A stretch of DNA of 64,000 bases from Panacagrimonas sp052389915 (lineage in GTDB: Bacteria > Pseudomonadota > Gammaproteobacteria > Nevskiales > Nevskiaceae): the NCBI GenBank assembly GCA_052389915.1, contig JBQTHL010000008.1, positions 38,289-102,288 on the forward strand, in the 5' to 3' direction. Under the pieces are notes generated by a model, which did not search any database, was not told the origin of the DNA, and worked only from the letters and a program-made list of their open reading frames with translations. This document shows positions 25,893 to 34,410 of the stretch, in pieces. The translations under genes were made by a program, and so were the position numbers. Position 1 is the stretch's first letter; every line of letters starts with the position of its first letter.

Positions 25893-27011
25893 TCAGGTTC
25901 CGATCGTCGCCGCACCCTTGGGCCAGGACGACTCCGTAGCAAACCAGTCTTCCCATCCCGCGGCCAGATTCTGCTTGCGTGCCAGCTCACGCTCGCCCGG
26001 CGTTGCGAACTCCATATCCCAGCGCTTGAGCGCGGGCTTGATGATGAAGTGCTCCCAGACCGGTGGAATCAACGCGGCCAGGAAGCATACGAACACGCTT
26101 GGCATTTCGATGTTCTCCTTGTGCGGCACCAGCTTGTAGTACGGCGCATAGGGATTGAGATGGTGATCGGCGTGATTGGTCAGCTCGAAGCCGAGCACGC
26201 GCGTGGCCCAGCCTAGGTGATTCCACACATGGCGCTTGCCGATGGGCGTGCCCGGCACGCGGGTCTGGCCGTAGTGCTGGAAGTAGCTGAAGGATTCGGT
26301 CCAGGCCTTGGCGATGAACATGGCCGAGATCACGCAGACCACGCCCACCCACCCGGCCAGCGCGTACACGATGCTCTGGAAGACGATCTGGATCGCGACG
26401 ATCTTCCACACGCGGTGCTGCCAGTTCCAGCCGGACAGGCCCCGCCTTTTCAGCATTTCGCTCTCGGCTCGCAGCGCATAGGAGATGGTTCCCCACACGG
26501 CGATGGGCGTGAACTTGTAGATCGACATGCCGCGCGGCGCGGTGCTCAGGTCTTCCGGCGTGGACACGTCGAGGTGGTGATACACCACGTGCTCGATGTC
26601 GCGCATGCCGTCGAACAGCGTGAACTGCGCGTAGCGCCCGATGGTGCGGGTGAGCTGGTGCCGGGAATGGAACATCTCGTGTTGCGAGGCAATGCCGGGC
26701 ATCAGCGCGAGCCAGGCCGTGCTCAGCACGCCGCCGACGAGTTGCCAGGTGGTGAGGTCTTCAACCCCCATGCGCCAGGCGAATGCCAGGAACAATACGA
26801 TGGGACCCAGGCCCGCAAGCCACACCGGGAGGGAGGCCCACAGGAACGAGTCCATCTTGCGTACGCTGTAATCGCGCGGGAAGACGTAGTCGATGAAGGT
26901 GATGACGGGGAACAGGGCGAAGCCCAGCCAGACCCAGTCGCCGCCGAGCATGAAGCCCGCCAGACCAATGCCGAGGGTGACGGTTGCCGCGTAGTATTTG
27001 AGGTAGTCCAT
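25893..27011 (-). CDS. AlkB-family integral-membrane non-haem di-iron hydroxylase
   Basis: A 372-residue membrane protein with several transmembrane helices and the three histidine boxes of the fatty-acid-desaturase/alkane-hydroxylase superfamily: HEMFH (111-115), EHVVYHH (140-146, followed by STPEDLSTA as in AlkB) and NHADHH (279-284). Such enzymes insert oxygen at a terminal or methyl carbon using rubredoxin or ferredoxin electrons. No rubredoxin is in the window. GGAG lies before ATG 27011. It is divergent from an alcohol dehydrogenase, fitting stepwise oxidation of a methyl or terminal carbon. Confidence 0.88.
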   Translation of the reverse strand: MDYLKYYAATVTLGIGLAGFMLGGDWVWLGFALFPVITFIDYVFPRDYSVRKMDSFLWASLPVWLAGLGPIVLFLAFAWRMGVEDLTTWQLVGGVLSTAWLALMPGIASQHEMFHSRHQLTRTIGRYAQFTLFDGMRDIEHVVYHHLDVSTPEDLSTAPRGMSIYKFTPIAVWGTISYALRAESEMLKRRGLSGWNWQHRVWKIVAIQIVFQSIVYALAGWVGVVCVISAMFIAKAWTESFSYFQHYGQTRVPGTPIGKRHVWNHLGWATRVLGFELTNHADHHLNPYAPYYKLVPHKENIEMPSVFVCFLAALIPPVWEHFIIKPALKRWDMEFATPGERELARKQNLAAGWEDWFATESSWPKGAATIGT

Positions 27012-27247
27012 GTGCTCGCTCTCCTGCCGATGACGCTGTTGCCGTGAAATGAAGTTTAAACCGCGCAAGGCTCTCGCTTTTGCATAAACGATGAAGCCAA
27101 ATTTGACAGATGCTCGATGCCTGATCGGGTAGGTTTCAGCCCGACATGGTGTGAACGGAATCGCCGGGCGCGAACCGCCCGCCCATGCTTACCGCCCACT
27201 GTTTCAATTCGCCGACGCCGTCGCGCCGGCCCCAATGGAGAAGTCGA

Positions 27248-28360
27248 GTGAACACAAGCACCAAGGCCCGCGCGGCCGTCGTCCGAACCGTCAACACGCC
27301 CTGGGCGATCGAGGATGTGGAGATCAGCGCACCGCGCGAAGACGAGGTTCTGGTGCGCATGGTCGGCACCGGGATTTGCCACACCGACATAACCTGCCGC
27401 GAGGGACATTTCCCTGTGCCCATGCCGATCGTGCTGGGGCACGAAGGCGCCGGCGTGGTCGAGGCCGTGGGCGCCAAGGTCACCCAGCTCAAGGCCGGCG
27501 ACCACGTCGTGCTCAGCTTCGACTCCTGCGGCAAGTGCCACAACTGCGACGACCACAAGCCCTCGTACTGCTTCGACTTCTACCCGCGCAACCTCGCTGG
27601 CAAGCGCAGCGATGGTTCGGCCACCGTGACCGCCAATGGCGAGCCGCTCAACGCGCTGTTCTTCTGTCAGTCCTCGTTCGCTACTTATGCGATTGCGCGC
27701 GAGGTCAATACGGTGAAGATCGACAAGGGCCTGCCGCTGGACATCATGGGTCCGCTCGGCTGCGGCATTCAGACCGGCGCCGGTGCGGCAGTGAATTCGC
27801 TCGGCGTGGGCAAGGGCGATTCGCTGGTGATTTTCGGCGGTGGCGCGGTGGGCCTGAGCGCACTGCTCGGCGCGCGCGCGGTCGATGCCGGTACCGTGAT
27901 CGTGGTCGAGCCGAACGCAGGTCGCGGCAAGCTCGCGCTGGAACTCGGCGCCACGCATCACATCAACCCCAAGGAAACTGCCGACGTCCTGGCCAAGATC
28001 AAGGAGCTGTGCGGCGGTGTGAACTTCGCTCTTGACACCACCGGCATTCCCGGCGTGATCGCAGTCGCGATGGAAGCGCTGCTGCCGAATGGAATGTGTG
28101 GCCTGCTCGGCGTGCCGTCCTCGCCCGAGGCCACGGTCCCGGCCAACATGGTGAGCATGCTGATCCGCGGCGTGGGCGTGAAATACATCGTCGAGGGCGA
28201 CGCCGATCCGCAGGAATTCATTCCGCGCATGGCCGGCTGGTACCAGGCCGGCAAGTTTCCCTTCGACAAGCTGGTGAAGAAGTTCCCCTTCGAGCAGATC
28301 AACGAAGCTGCCGCCGCCTCGCTGAGCGGCGAGGTCATCAAGCCCGTGCTGGTGTTCTGA
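27248..28360 (+). CDS. Zinc-dependent aryl/allylic alcohol dehydrogenase (MDR)
   Basis: A 370-residue medium-chain dehydrogenase. Visible are the catalytic-zinc region GICHTDITCREG and GHEGAGVVEAVG, the structural-zinc cysteine set (CGKCHNCDDHKPSYC), and the Rossmann motif VIFGGGAVGLSALLG. The nearest described types are benzyl alcohol and geraniol dehydrogenases. It oxidises an alcohol to an aldehyde with NAD, and is divergent from the AlkB-like hydroxylase. GTG 27248 is preceded by GGAG. Confidence 0.88.
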   Translation: MNTSTKARAAVVRTVNTPWAIEDVEISAPREDEVLVRMVGTGICHTDITCREGHFPVPMPIVLGHEGAGVVEAVGAKVTQLKAGDHVVLSFDSCGKCHNCDDHKPSYCFDFYPRNLAGKRSDGSATVTANGEPLNALFFCQSSFATYAIAREVNTVKIDKGLPLDIMGPLGCGIQTGAGAAVNSLGVGKGDSLVIFGGGAVGLSALLGARAVDAGTVIVVEPNAGRGKLALELGATHHINPKETADVLAKIKELCGGVNFALDTTGIPGVIAVAMEALLPNGMCGLLGVPSSPEATVPANMVSMLIRGVGVKYIVEGDADPQEFIPRMAGWYQAGKFPFDKLVKKFPFEQINEAAAASLSGEVIKPVLVF

Positions 28361-28434
28361 ACCCTCACGGAGCGCGGATGTTATCCCGCGCTCCGTGAAG
28401 CCGGTGCCGTGCTGACCATGGCGGGCCGCGATGT

Positions 28435-29016
28435 TCATTCGACGTACGCGGCCTGCTGCGTTTCCTGCCTGGGCCCGTCGCGCATTTCCATCAGCGTGCT
28501 CGGGATGGAATCGGGATCGGGAATGACACCTTCGCCGTCGCCTTCTTCGACACTGTCGGCCTGAAGCGCAACCAGGTTCTGCTTCATTCGCGCCAACAGA
28601 TCGTTCAACGCCATCTGCTCGGCCGGCGAGATGCCGGCCATGATGGCGCCGTTGTTTTCACGCGCGACCAGCTTCATATGGTCCAGCACCTCGCGGCCGC
28701 GCGCCGCGATCACGATGCGTTTGACGCGACGATCGCGCGGGTCGCTGATGCGCTCGACGAAGCCGGACTTTTCCAGGCGCTGGAGCAGTTCGCCGACGGC
28801 GGCACTGCCCAGTTCGATCATCTGCGCCAGCTCGTTCTGGCTCAGCGGCTCGCCGGCGTGGCGCGAGAGATTGAACAGCACCCACCACTGCGCGCGCGTG
28901 ATGCCCAGGTGTCGCGATTGCTGGTCGTAGAACAGACGTCGCAGGCGCGACACATCGTGGATGAGGTATCCGGTACGCAGAAAGCCATCGATTCGGCGGG
29001 GGCTCGAAGCGTTCAT
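28435..29016 (-). CDS. MarR-family transcriptional regulator
   Basis: A 193-residue regulator with the winged helix in the middle: LGITRAQWWVLFNLSRH, LSQNELAQMIELGSAAVGELLQRLEKSGFVER (seen as LSQNELAQMIELGSA and LLQRLEKSGFVERI) and DPRDRRVKRI in the wing. MarR proteins usually repress catabolic genes until an aromatic or CoA-linked ligand binds. It lies 12 bases downstream of the dehydratase activator gene on the same strand, so it may be cotranscribed with and control that system. Confidence 0.9.
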   Translation of the reverse strand: MNASSPRRIDGFLRTGYLIHDVSRLRRLFYDQQSRHLGITRAQWWVLFNLSRHAGEPLSQNELAQMIELGSAAVGELLQRLEKSGFVERISDPRDRRVKRIVIAARGREVLDHMKLVARENNGAIMAGISPAEQMALNDLLARMKQNLVALQADSVEEGDGEGVIPDPDSIPSTLMEMRDGPRQETQQAAYVE

Positions 29017-29028
29017 CGGTTCGCGCGC

Positions 29029-29952
29029 TCAGGCCCTTACCGGGCCGTGAATGACTTGCACCGTCGGCACCGGCTTCGTCGCCGTGCAGGAGGGTGTGCC
29101 GCAGCGTGCGGCGTCCATCGCGTCATCGGCGTGGTCGTCCTCGTCGGCCTCTGCAGGCGCGGTGATCTCGTCGAGTGCGAACAGCGCGGCACCGAGTGCG
29201 CCCGCAATCTGCGGATCGGGCGGGATGCACAGCTTGATGCCGAGCGCGGCCTCGATGTGATGCACAGCCGCGACGTTCTTCGCCACGCCGCCTGTCATCA
29301 CGCAGGGCTCGCGCTTGCCGACTCGCGCAACGAGTCCGACGGTGCGGCTCGCGATGGCGGCGTGAACCGCGCCAAGCACCTCGTTCTTGCTCTTGCCTTC
29401 GGCAAGCAGCGCGACGACCTCGGTCTCAGCGAAGGTCGCACACATGTTCGAGATGCTGAGATGGTCCTTGGCGGTCATCGCCATCGGGCCCATTTCTTCG
29501 AGCGGCACGTTCACGGCGCGCGCGAGCGCTTCGAGAAACTTGCCGGTGCCCGCGGCGCAGCGATCATTCATCGCGAACTGCTGAACGAGACCGTTCGCAT
29601 CGACCGCAATGACCTTGCTGTCCTGCCCGCCGATGTCGATCACGAGCCGCGCATCCGGCACGAGGTGCACTGCACCACGCGCATGGCAGGTGATCTCGGT
29701 GTAGGACTTGTCCGCGATGTCGAGCATGCGGCGGCCATAGCCGGTGCTGACCGCGCGGGCGATGTCCTTCTCGGTGATGCCGGCCTGCGCGAGCGCCTCG
29801 GCCATCGAGATCATCGCGCCGTCGTTGCTGACCGAGCCCTTGTGCGCAATCGCGGCCGCAACCATGTTGCCCGCCAGGTCCAGGATCACGGTCTTGGACG
29901 TGGTGGAACCGAAGTCGATGCCCATCACGAACTTCGCGGTGCGGGATTTCAT
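29029..29952 (-). CDS. ATP-dependent activator of 2-hydroxyacyl-CoA dehydratase / benzoyl-CoA reductase (BadF/HgdC family)
   Basis: A 307-residue ASKHA-fold ATPase: phosphate loops GIDFGSTTSKTVILD and VIDIGGQDSKVI. The two cysteines that hold a [4Fe-4S] cluster at the dimer interface are present, C132 (NDRCAAGTGKFLE) and C171 (SNMCATFAE). Such activators hydrolyse ATP to push one electron at very low potential into the partner enzyme. A C-terminal extension of about 45 residues, Asp/Glu-rich with two extra Cys (CGTPSC), is unusual. The two partner subunits are encoded just upstream on the same strand. Confidence 0.9.
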   Translation of the reverse strand: MKSRTAKFVMGIDFGSTTSKTVILDLAGNMVAAAIAHKGSVSNDGAMISMAEALAQAGITEKDIARAVSTGYGRRMLDIADKSYTEITCHARGAVHLVPDARLVIDIGGQDSKVIAVDANGLVQQFAMNDRCAAGTGKFLEALARAVNVPLEEMGPMAMTAKDHLSISNMCATFAETEVVALLAEGKSKNEVLGAVHAAIASRTVGLVARVGKREPCVMTGGVAKNVAAVHHIEAALGIKLCIPPDPQIAGALGAALFALDEITAPAEADEDDHADDAMDAARCGTPSCTATKPVPTVQVIHGPVRA

Positions 29953-29980
29953 GGTCGGGCTCCGGACGTGCCGAACGAGT

Positions 29981-30080
29981 CGTAGGGTGCTGATGAGGCG
30001 ATAGCCGAATCGCACCACGCTGCCTGATCGCGCACGGTGCGATTACGCCGCAAACAGCGCGGCTCCATCAGCACCCTACG
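29981..30080. repeat. Palindromic element of the GTAGGGTGC type
   Basis: CGTAGGGTGCTGATGAGG at one end pairs with CTCCATCAGCACCCTACG at the other. Inside, AATCGCACC and GGTGCGATT form a second inverted pair. It separates the activator gene from the dehydratase subunits and could fold into a long hairpin in their mRNA, lowering activator expression or protecting the upstream message. Confidence 0.8.
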
Positions 30081-30084
30081 GACG

Positions 30085-31431
30085 TTAGGCGGCGATTCCA
30101 ACACGGCGCCGACCATCAATAGCTTCCAGCATCGCCTCGACTCTGCTGTTCACGATCTCGTCCTTGTAGAAGGACTCGTCGACCATGTCGCCTTCGATCA
30201 TCGCGACCGGAATGCCGAGGCGCTTGGTCACGGCCTCGCCGATCAGCGACTGCGGGTTGGTGAACGCGCGGCAGGTACGCGCGGCGTGCAGCACCATGCC
30301 GTCGATCTCATATTTTTTGCACAGCTTGATGATCTCTTCGATCATCAGTGGCGCGGACAGATTGATCGGGCAGACGAGGTAGTTGATTGCCATGCCTTCG
30401 AGCGGATCGTTGACGTCGATGCTTTCGTGCTCGTGCCAGAACCCCATGTGGGTGTAGCGGCCGGCGACCATGTTGGCGCCGTAGCCGGCGAACTTGTTCG
30501 CCAGCCAGCCGATCTTGTTCCAGTTCATGATGCCGTCCCAGAACAGGCGGTACTTCTCCTGCGGCACCGAGCCCTCGCCGACGGCGATGCGCTCCTCGAC
30601 CTCGGCCTTCACCTTCTCGAAGTATTCGACGATTTCCGGCCCGCCCTTGATGAAGTTCACCGGGGCGAGGCTCGTGGTCCAGTCGAAGAAGCTCGCGGGG
30701 CCGGGCTTGGCCTTGCACAGGTCCATCGCCTCCATGCGCAGCTCACCGGCCTTCTTGGTGTAGGCCATGATCTCGCAGAGCTTCTCGTAGTCGTACTTCT
30801 TGCCCGTCTGCACTTCGAGGAACTTGATGCACTCGCGCAACTGGCGAACCATGTACGCGGTCGCTTCCTTGAACTCGACGCCCGTGAGATAACCCGCGTC
30901 CTTCTTGTTGCCCCAGACCCAGGGCACCGAGATATTGAAGATGGGCACCTTCTTGCCAAAGAGACGAAACAGCATCTCGTCCCACTGCTGGCCGGTGCTG
31001 CAGTACGGATAGGCGCTGATGAACATGTCGGGCGCCGGGATGCGCTCGCCGAGCTGGTGCGCGCCGAGCGCGTCCGCAAAGCTCGAGCCCGCGGCTTCCG
31101 CACCACGCTTCTGCGCCATCACGCCGCAACCGATGTGCGTGCGCGCGTAGCTGCACAGTTCCTTCATGTAGCCGCGCTCTTCGGCCGCGGCCTGCGCGGT
31201 GCCCTCGTTGTTGCGCGCGGCAAGCAGCGCGGACCAGGCTTCGCCGTGCACCCACAGCACGTCGGCGGCCTGCATCAAGGGGTTGATCGCCACGCCCTCG
31301 TACCAGCACACGAGCTTGCCCTGACGCTTGGCCTCGAAGACCTCGTGCCAGTAGTCGTTGACCAGCTTGTTATTGAGCGAGGAGGTCTTGAGGCGGTTCG
31401 CCTTGACCGGAGACTGGGTGAGCATATTCAT
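30085..31431 (-). CDS. 2-hydroxyacyl-CoA dehydratase / benzoyl-CoA reductase subunit (larger, 448 aa)
   Basis: A 448-residue member of the HgdB/BcrB/FldB family. Cys residues able to ligate an Fe-S cluster are at C93, C102 and C144 (ELCSYARTHIGCG; AYPYCSTGQQWDE). The family C-terminal phrase is present: HAARTCRAFTN, then IEGDMVDESFY and SRVEAMLEAI. With the smaller subunit it should form the heterodimer that carries out radical dehydration or ring reduction of a CoA thioester. The ATG at 31431 overlaps the upstream subunit stop (ATGA). Subfamily cannot be fixed by eye. Confidence 0.87.
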   Translation of the reverse strand: MNMLTQSPVKANRLKTSSLNNKLVNDYWHEVFEAKRQGKLVCWYEGVAINPLMQAADVLWVHGEAWSALLAARNNEGTAQAAAEERGYMKELCSYARTHIGCGVMAQKRGAEAAGSSFADALGAHQLGERIPAPDMFISAYPYCSTGQQWDEMLFRLFGKKVPIFNISVPWVWGNKKDAGYLTGVEFKEATAYMVRQLRECIKFLEVQTGKKYDYEKLCEIMAYTKKAGELRMEAMDLCKAKPGPASFFDWTTSLAPVNFIKGGPEIVEYFEKVKAEVEERIAVGEGSVPQEKYRLFWDGIMNWNKIGWLANKFAGYGANMVAGRYTHMGFWHEHESIDVNDPLEGMAINYLVCPINLSAPLMIEEIIKLCKKYEIDGMVLHAARTCRAFTNPQSLIGEAVTKRLGIPVAMIEGDMVDESFYKDEIVNSRVEAMLEAIDGRRRVGIAA

Positions 31432-32609
31432 GCGGCAACACTCCTCGCCGCGGCGGCATTCGCCTGGCGTTTGACCATCTCAAGGAAGGATTCTACGCGC
31501 GTCCGCATGCCCTCAAGGGCATTGGTTTCGTGCTCGGTTTCGATCAGCAGATGCGGCACGCCGCGCTTTTCGAAAGCCTCTTTGATCTCGGGGTAGTAAT
31601 ACATGTGCGGCTCACAGAACTTGGCCATGAGCACGATCATTCCCTGCGCCTTGGACTTCTCCATGGCGTTGAGCAGGTAGTTCTCCCAGTCTGCGTTCTG
31701 ATCGACGCGGGTCGGGCAGGGCACCTTGAGGTTTCTGGCGAGATACCACTGCGCGAGTGCGACGAGCGGATCGCCCACCTCGTCCACGTCGGTCGAGATG
31801 TAGCGAGTGCCGTGATAGAGATCGTCATCGACGACGATGCCGCCGCAGCTCTCAATCATGTCGAGGATGCCGAGCTTCGGCGCCTGGCAGAAGTGGCCCG
31901 ACAGGTACACGCGCACACCCTTCTGGGCCTTGTCGCGGGTCGCTTCCAGTTGCGTGACCAGATCTTCCAGCAGCGCGTTGTGCGCGGCCTTGTCCATGAC
32001 CATGCTCGACTTCACGGCGAGCTGCATGCGCTTCGCGGTAATGCGCGCGAGACCCGAGCGGCGCAGGTCGTAGAGCCGGCGCAGCAATTGACGATTCCTG
32101 TTGAACAGGGCCGTGCTGGCGCGGATGGCCTCGTCGCTGATCGGGTGCCCGATCATCTCTTCGAGACCTTCCTTCAGGCCGGCGAAGGTTTCGCGGGCGC
32201 GACCGAGGCTCCAGGGATCGCTCATCGAGGAGATGAGTTGGTAGAAATGCACACGCGTGTTCGGCAGCTTCGCGCGCACCACGTCGGCGGCGCCGAGCAC
32301 CTGCACGCAGTGATCGCCGAACATGATGGCGTCGAGGAAGTCGTACTCGCCCTTGCAGCACTGGTCCACGACGCTGCGCGTGTAGCCGCAGTAGAAGGGT
32401 TGCAGCATGCTATGGCCGACCGTGATCGGGTCCTGGCTTTCCTGCAGGATCACGGGCAGGCAACCGGCGGCGTGGGCGAGTTCGCCGGGGAAGTGCATGG
32501 GGAAGGAACCGACGACTCGCGTGCCGTGGGCGTCCTTCCAGGCTTTCGCGCTTTGCAGCGGATGTTCCGCGGCGTGTTCGAAGGCGGCGAAGATGCTGTC
32601 GATGCTCAT
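31428..32609 (-). CDS. 2-hydroxyacyl-CoA dehydratase / benzoyl-CoA reductase subunit (smaller, 393 aa)
   Basis: A 393-residue paralogue of the larger subunit. It shows FPMHFPGELAHAAGCLPV near the N-terminus, QCCKGEYDFLDAIMF, SGHFCQAPKLGILDMIE and MAKFCEPHMYYYPEI, with TRVESFLEMV at the end. The spaced Cys residues are the candidate cluster ligands. ATG 32609 is chosen; a TTG at 32627 overlaps the GGAGG site. It is the first gene of a three-gene operon ending in the activator, and is divergent from a TetR regulator across an AT-rich spacer. Confidence 0.87.
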   Translation of the reverse strand: MSIDSIFAAFEHAAEHPLQSAKAWKDAHGTRVVGSFPMHFPGELAHAAGCLPVILQESQDPITVGHSMLQPFYCGYTRSVVDQCCKGEYDFLDAIMFGDHCVQVLGAADVVRAKLPNTRVHFYQLISSMSDPWSLGRARETFAGLKEGLEEMIGHPISDEAIRASTALFNRNRQLLRRLYDLRRSGLARITAKRMQLAVKSSMVMDKAAHNALLEDLVTQLEATRDKAQKGVRVYLSGHFCQAPKLGILDMIESCGGIVVDDDLYHGTRYISTDVDEVGDPLVALAQWYLARNLKVPCPTRVDQNADWENYLLNAMEKSKAQGMIVLMAKFCEPHMYYYPEIKEAFEKRGVPHLLIETEHETNALEGMRTRVESFLEMVKRQANAAAARSVAA

Positions 32610-32741
32610 TTCTAGGGTTTCCTCCAATCTGTAGGGAACCTTACTAAAGGCATTTCATTAAAGTCAAAGAGGAAAATTCTACTCAGCCTTGAAGTTGCTA
32701 AAATATTCCAATAAAATCATGTAATTAAATTGCATAAAAAT

Positions 32742-32760
32742 AAATGAAATGACTTCATTT
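32742..32760. promoter_or_regulatory. Palindromic operator candidate in the dehydratase/TetR promoter
   Basis: AAATGAAATGACTTCATTT is an inverted repeat (AAATGAA...TTCATTT) in an AT-rich 177-base divergent spacer (32610-32786), strikingly unlike the GC-rich surroundings. A related CATTTCATT occurs at about 32650. It lies 27 bases before the tetR start, a fitting place for self-regulation and control of the dehydratase operon. Confidence 0.5.
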
Positions 32761-32786
32761 GCTGCACTGCACCAGAGCTTTTCCCG

Positions 32787-33488
32787 ATGAAATCGCGCAG
32801 TCCGCGCAAGGCCGCCACGCGCCTGTCTTCGGACGACCGCACGGCCGACCTGCTGGCCGCCGCCCGCGCCGTGATTGCCGAGAAGGGTTACGAGAACACG
32901 CTGCTGTCCGATATCGCGAAGCGCGCCGGTGTGGTGGACGGCACGATCTATCGCTATTTCGAGAACAAGCGTGCGCTGCTCATCAAGGTCGCCGAGGTCT
33001 GGTTCGGTGAGCAGCTCACGGTGGATTCGCATCTCGATTCCATCGCCGGCACGCAGAACAAGCTGCGGCATCTCGCGTGGCGCACGCTCGACATCGTGCG
33101 CCGCGAGCCGGTGCTCGCGCGCTTCATGCTGATGGAGCTGCGCCCGGACCCAACGTACAAGAGCACGCCGTTCTTCGAGTTCAACAAGAAATTCACGCAC
33201 GAGGTCTTGCAGCTTTGCCGTGAGGCCATCGCCAGCGGCGAGTTCCTCGATGACGTCTCGCCGAACATGCTGCGCGACATGCTGCACGGCTGCATCGAGC
33301 ATCGCACCTGGGCTTTCCTGCGCGGCGAGGGCGATTTCAATATCGACGAGGTGGCCGATGGCATCGCCACGGTCATCTATCGCGGCATGCGTGCCGTTCA
33401 ACCCGCAACGAGCAGCGACATCGACCGTGCTATCGCGCGCCTGGACGAGGTAGCGGTACGGCTGGAGCAGAAGCTCGCCGGGACCTAG
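32787..33488 (+). CDS. TetR-family transcriptional regulator
   Basis: A 233-residue repressor with the N-terminal TetR helix-turn-helix, residues about 18-65: LLAAARAVIAEKGYENTLLS, DIAKRAGVVDGTIYRYFENK. A helical ligand domain follows. It is divergent from the dehydratase operon and 11 bases from the convergent SDR gene. Relatives control fatty-acid and CoA-ester metabolism. The palindrome at 32742-32760 is its likely operator. Confidence 0.9.
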   Translation: MKSRSPRKAATRLSSDDRTADLLAAARAVIAEKGYENTLLSDIAKRAGVVDGTIYRYFENKRALLIKVAEVWFGEQLTVDSHLDSIAGTQNKLRHLAWRTLDIVRREPVLARFMLMELRPDPTYKSTPFFEFNKKFTHEVLQLCREAIASGEFLDDVSPNMLRDMLHGCIEHRTWAFLRGEGDFNIDEVADGIATVIYRGMRAVQPATSSDIDRAIARLDEVAVRLEQKLAGT

Positions 33489-33499
33489 ACCCGAGCAAA

Positions 33500-34303
33500 T
33501 CAGCCCGCCGAAATTCCGCTGTTGACGCTGATGACCTGCCCGGTCACGCGAGCAGCCTCTGGGCTGGCGAGGAACACGATCATCGCGGCGAGATCGTCCG
33601 GCACGCACACGCCGAGGCTGGCCATGCTCTCCACCTGGGCAAAGAGCTTGGCGCTGAAGCCGCCCTTCTGAACGTGCGCGGCCGTCGGCGTGCCGCCAAT
33701 GAGCGAAGGCGTGAGGCAGTTGACTCGCACGCCGAAGCGCTTGGCTTCCATCGCGAGCGTGCGCGAAAACAATGTGATTGCGGCCATCGCTGCGCCCAGA
33801 ATCGTCTCGCCCGGCGTCGGCACCTTGGCCGCGTCGGACGCCACGTTGAGAATCACGCCGCCGCGGCGCTCCTTCATCAGCGGCAGTACCAGCCGGCTCA
33901 TGTGCATGGGCGCGAGAATCACGGAGAGCAGGGTCGGCCCGATATCTGCCGGATCGAGATTGATCAGCGGCTCGGGCGTGTAGCGGCTCATGTCAATGGT
34001 GCAGTTCACCAGGATGTCGATGGTGCCGAGCTTGGCTTTCGCCTCCTCGATTACACGCTTGGCCTGCTCGAGATCGTTGGCGTCGCCCTGGATGAAGAAC
34101 GCGGACACGTCGGGAACGGCGGCCAGAATCGACTGCCGCGCCGTCTCGCCGCGCTCGGCATTGCGGCCGACGATGCCGACGCTGCGCACCCCGCCTTTCG
34201 CCAGCCGGATGGCGGTGGCCAGTCCTACGCCGGAAGTCCCGCCGACAATCAGGGCGCCGCTTTCGGCAAAGGAATAGACGGCGATCTTGGGGCTGTCGGC
34301 CAT
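33500..34303 (-). CDS. Atypical short-chain dehydrogenase/reductase (degenerate active site)
   Basis: A 267-residue Rossmann protein with the cofactor loop VGGTSGVGLATA and the SDR C-terminus (VTGQVISVNSG). Where SDRs have YxxxK this protein reads LGAAM, so the catalytic Tyr and Lys are Leu and Met. The NNAG motif is also changed, to NCTI. The Ser before it (NVASDAA) is kept. It may be a non-catalytic or repurposed SDR. ATG 34303 was chosen; the frame runs on to 34366. It is divergent from the aldehyde dehydrogenase. Confidence 0.85.
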   Translation of the reverse strand: MADSPKIAVYSFAESGALIVGGTSGVGLATAIRLAKGGVRSVGIVGRNAERGETARQSILAAVPDVSAFFIQGDANDLEQAKRVIEEAKAKLGTIDILVNCTIDMSRYTPEPLINLDPADIGPTLLSVILAPMHMSRLVLPLMKERRGGVILNVASDAAKVPTPGETILGAAMAAITLFSRTLAMEAKRFGVRVNCLTPSLIGGTPTAAHVQKGGFSAKLFAQVESMASLGVCVPDDLAAMIVFLASPEAARVTGQVISVNSGISAG

Positions 34304-34410
34304 GGGTGCTTGTCCGGGGGTCTGGTATCGGCGTGAACAAGTATTGTACCGTACCAAAAGTGGCATACCCGTCGCGGCTTATCCGGCCGCGCTATATCTG
34401 GAGGAATTCC

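Noticed and set aside
34342..34358. GTACCGTACC direct repeat before the aldehyde dehydrogenase
   Set aside because: It is imperfect as a palindrome and single in the window, too weak to call an operator.
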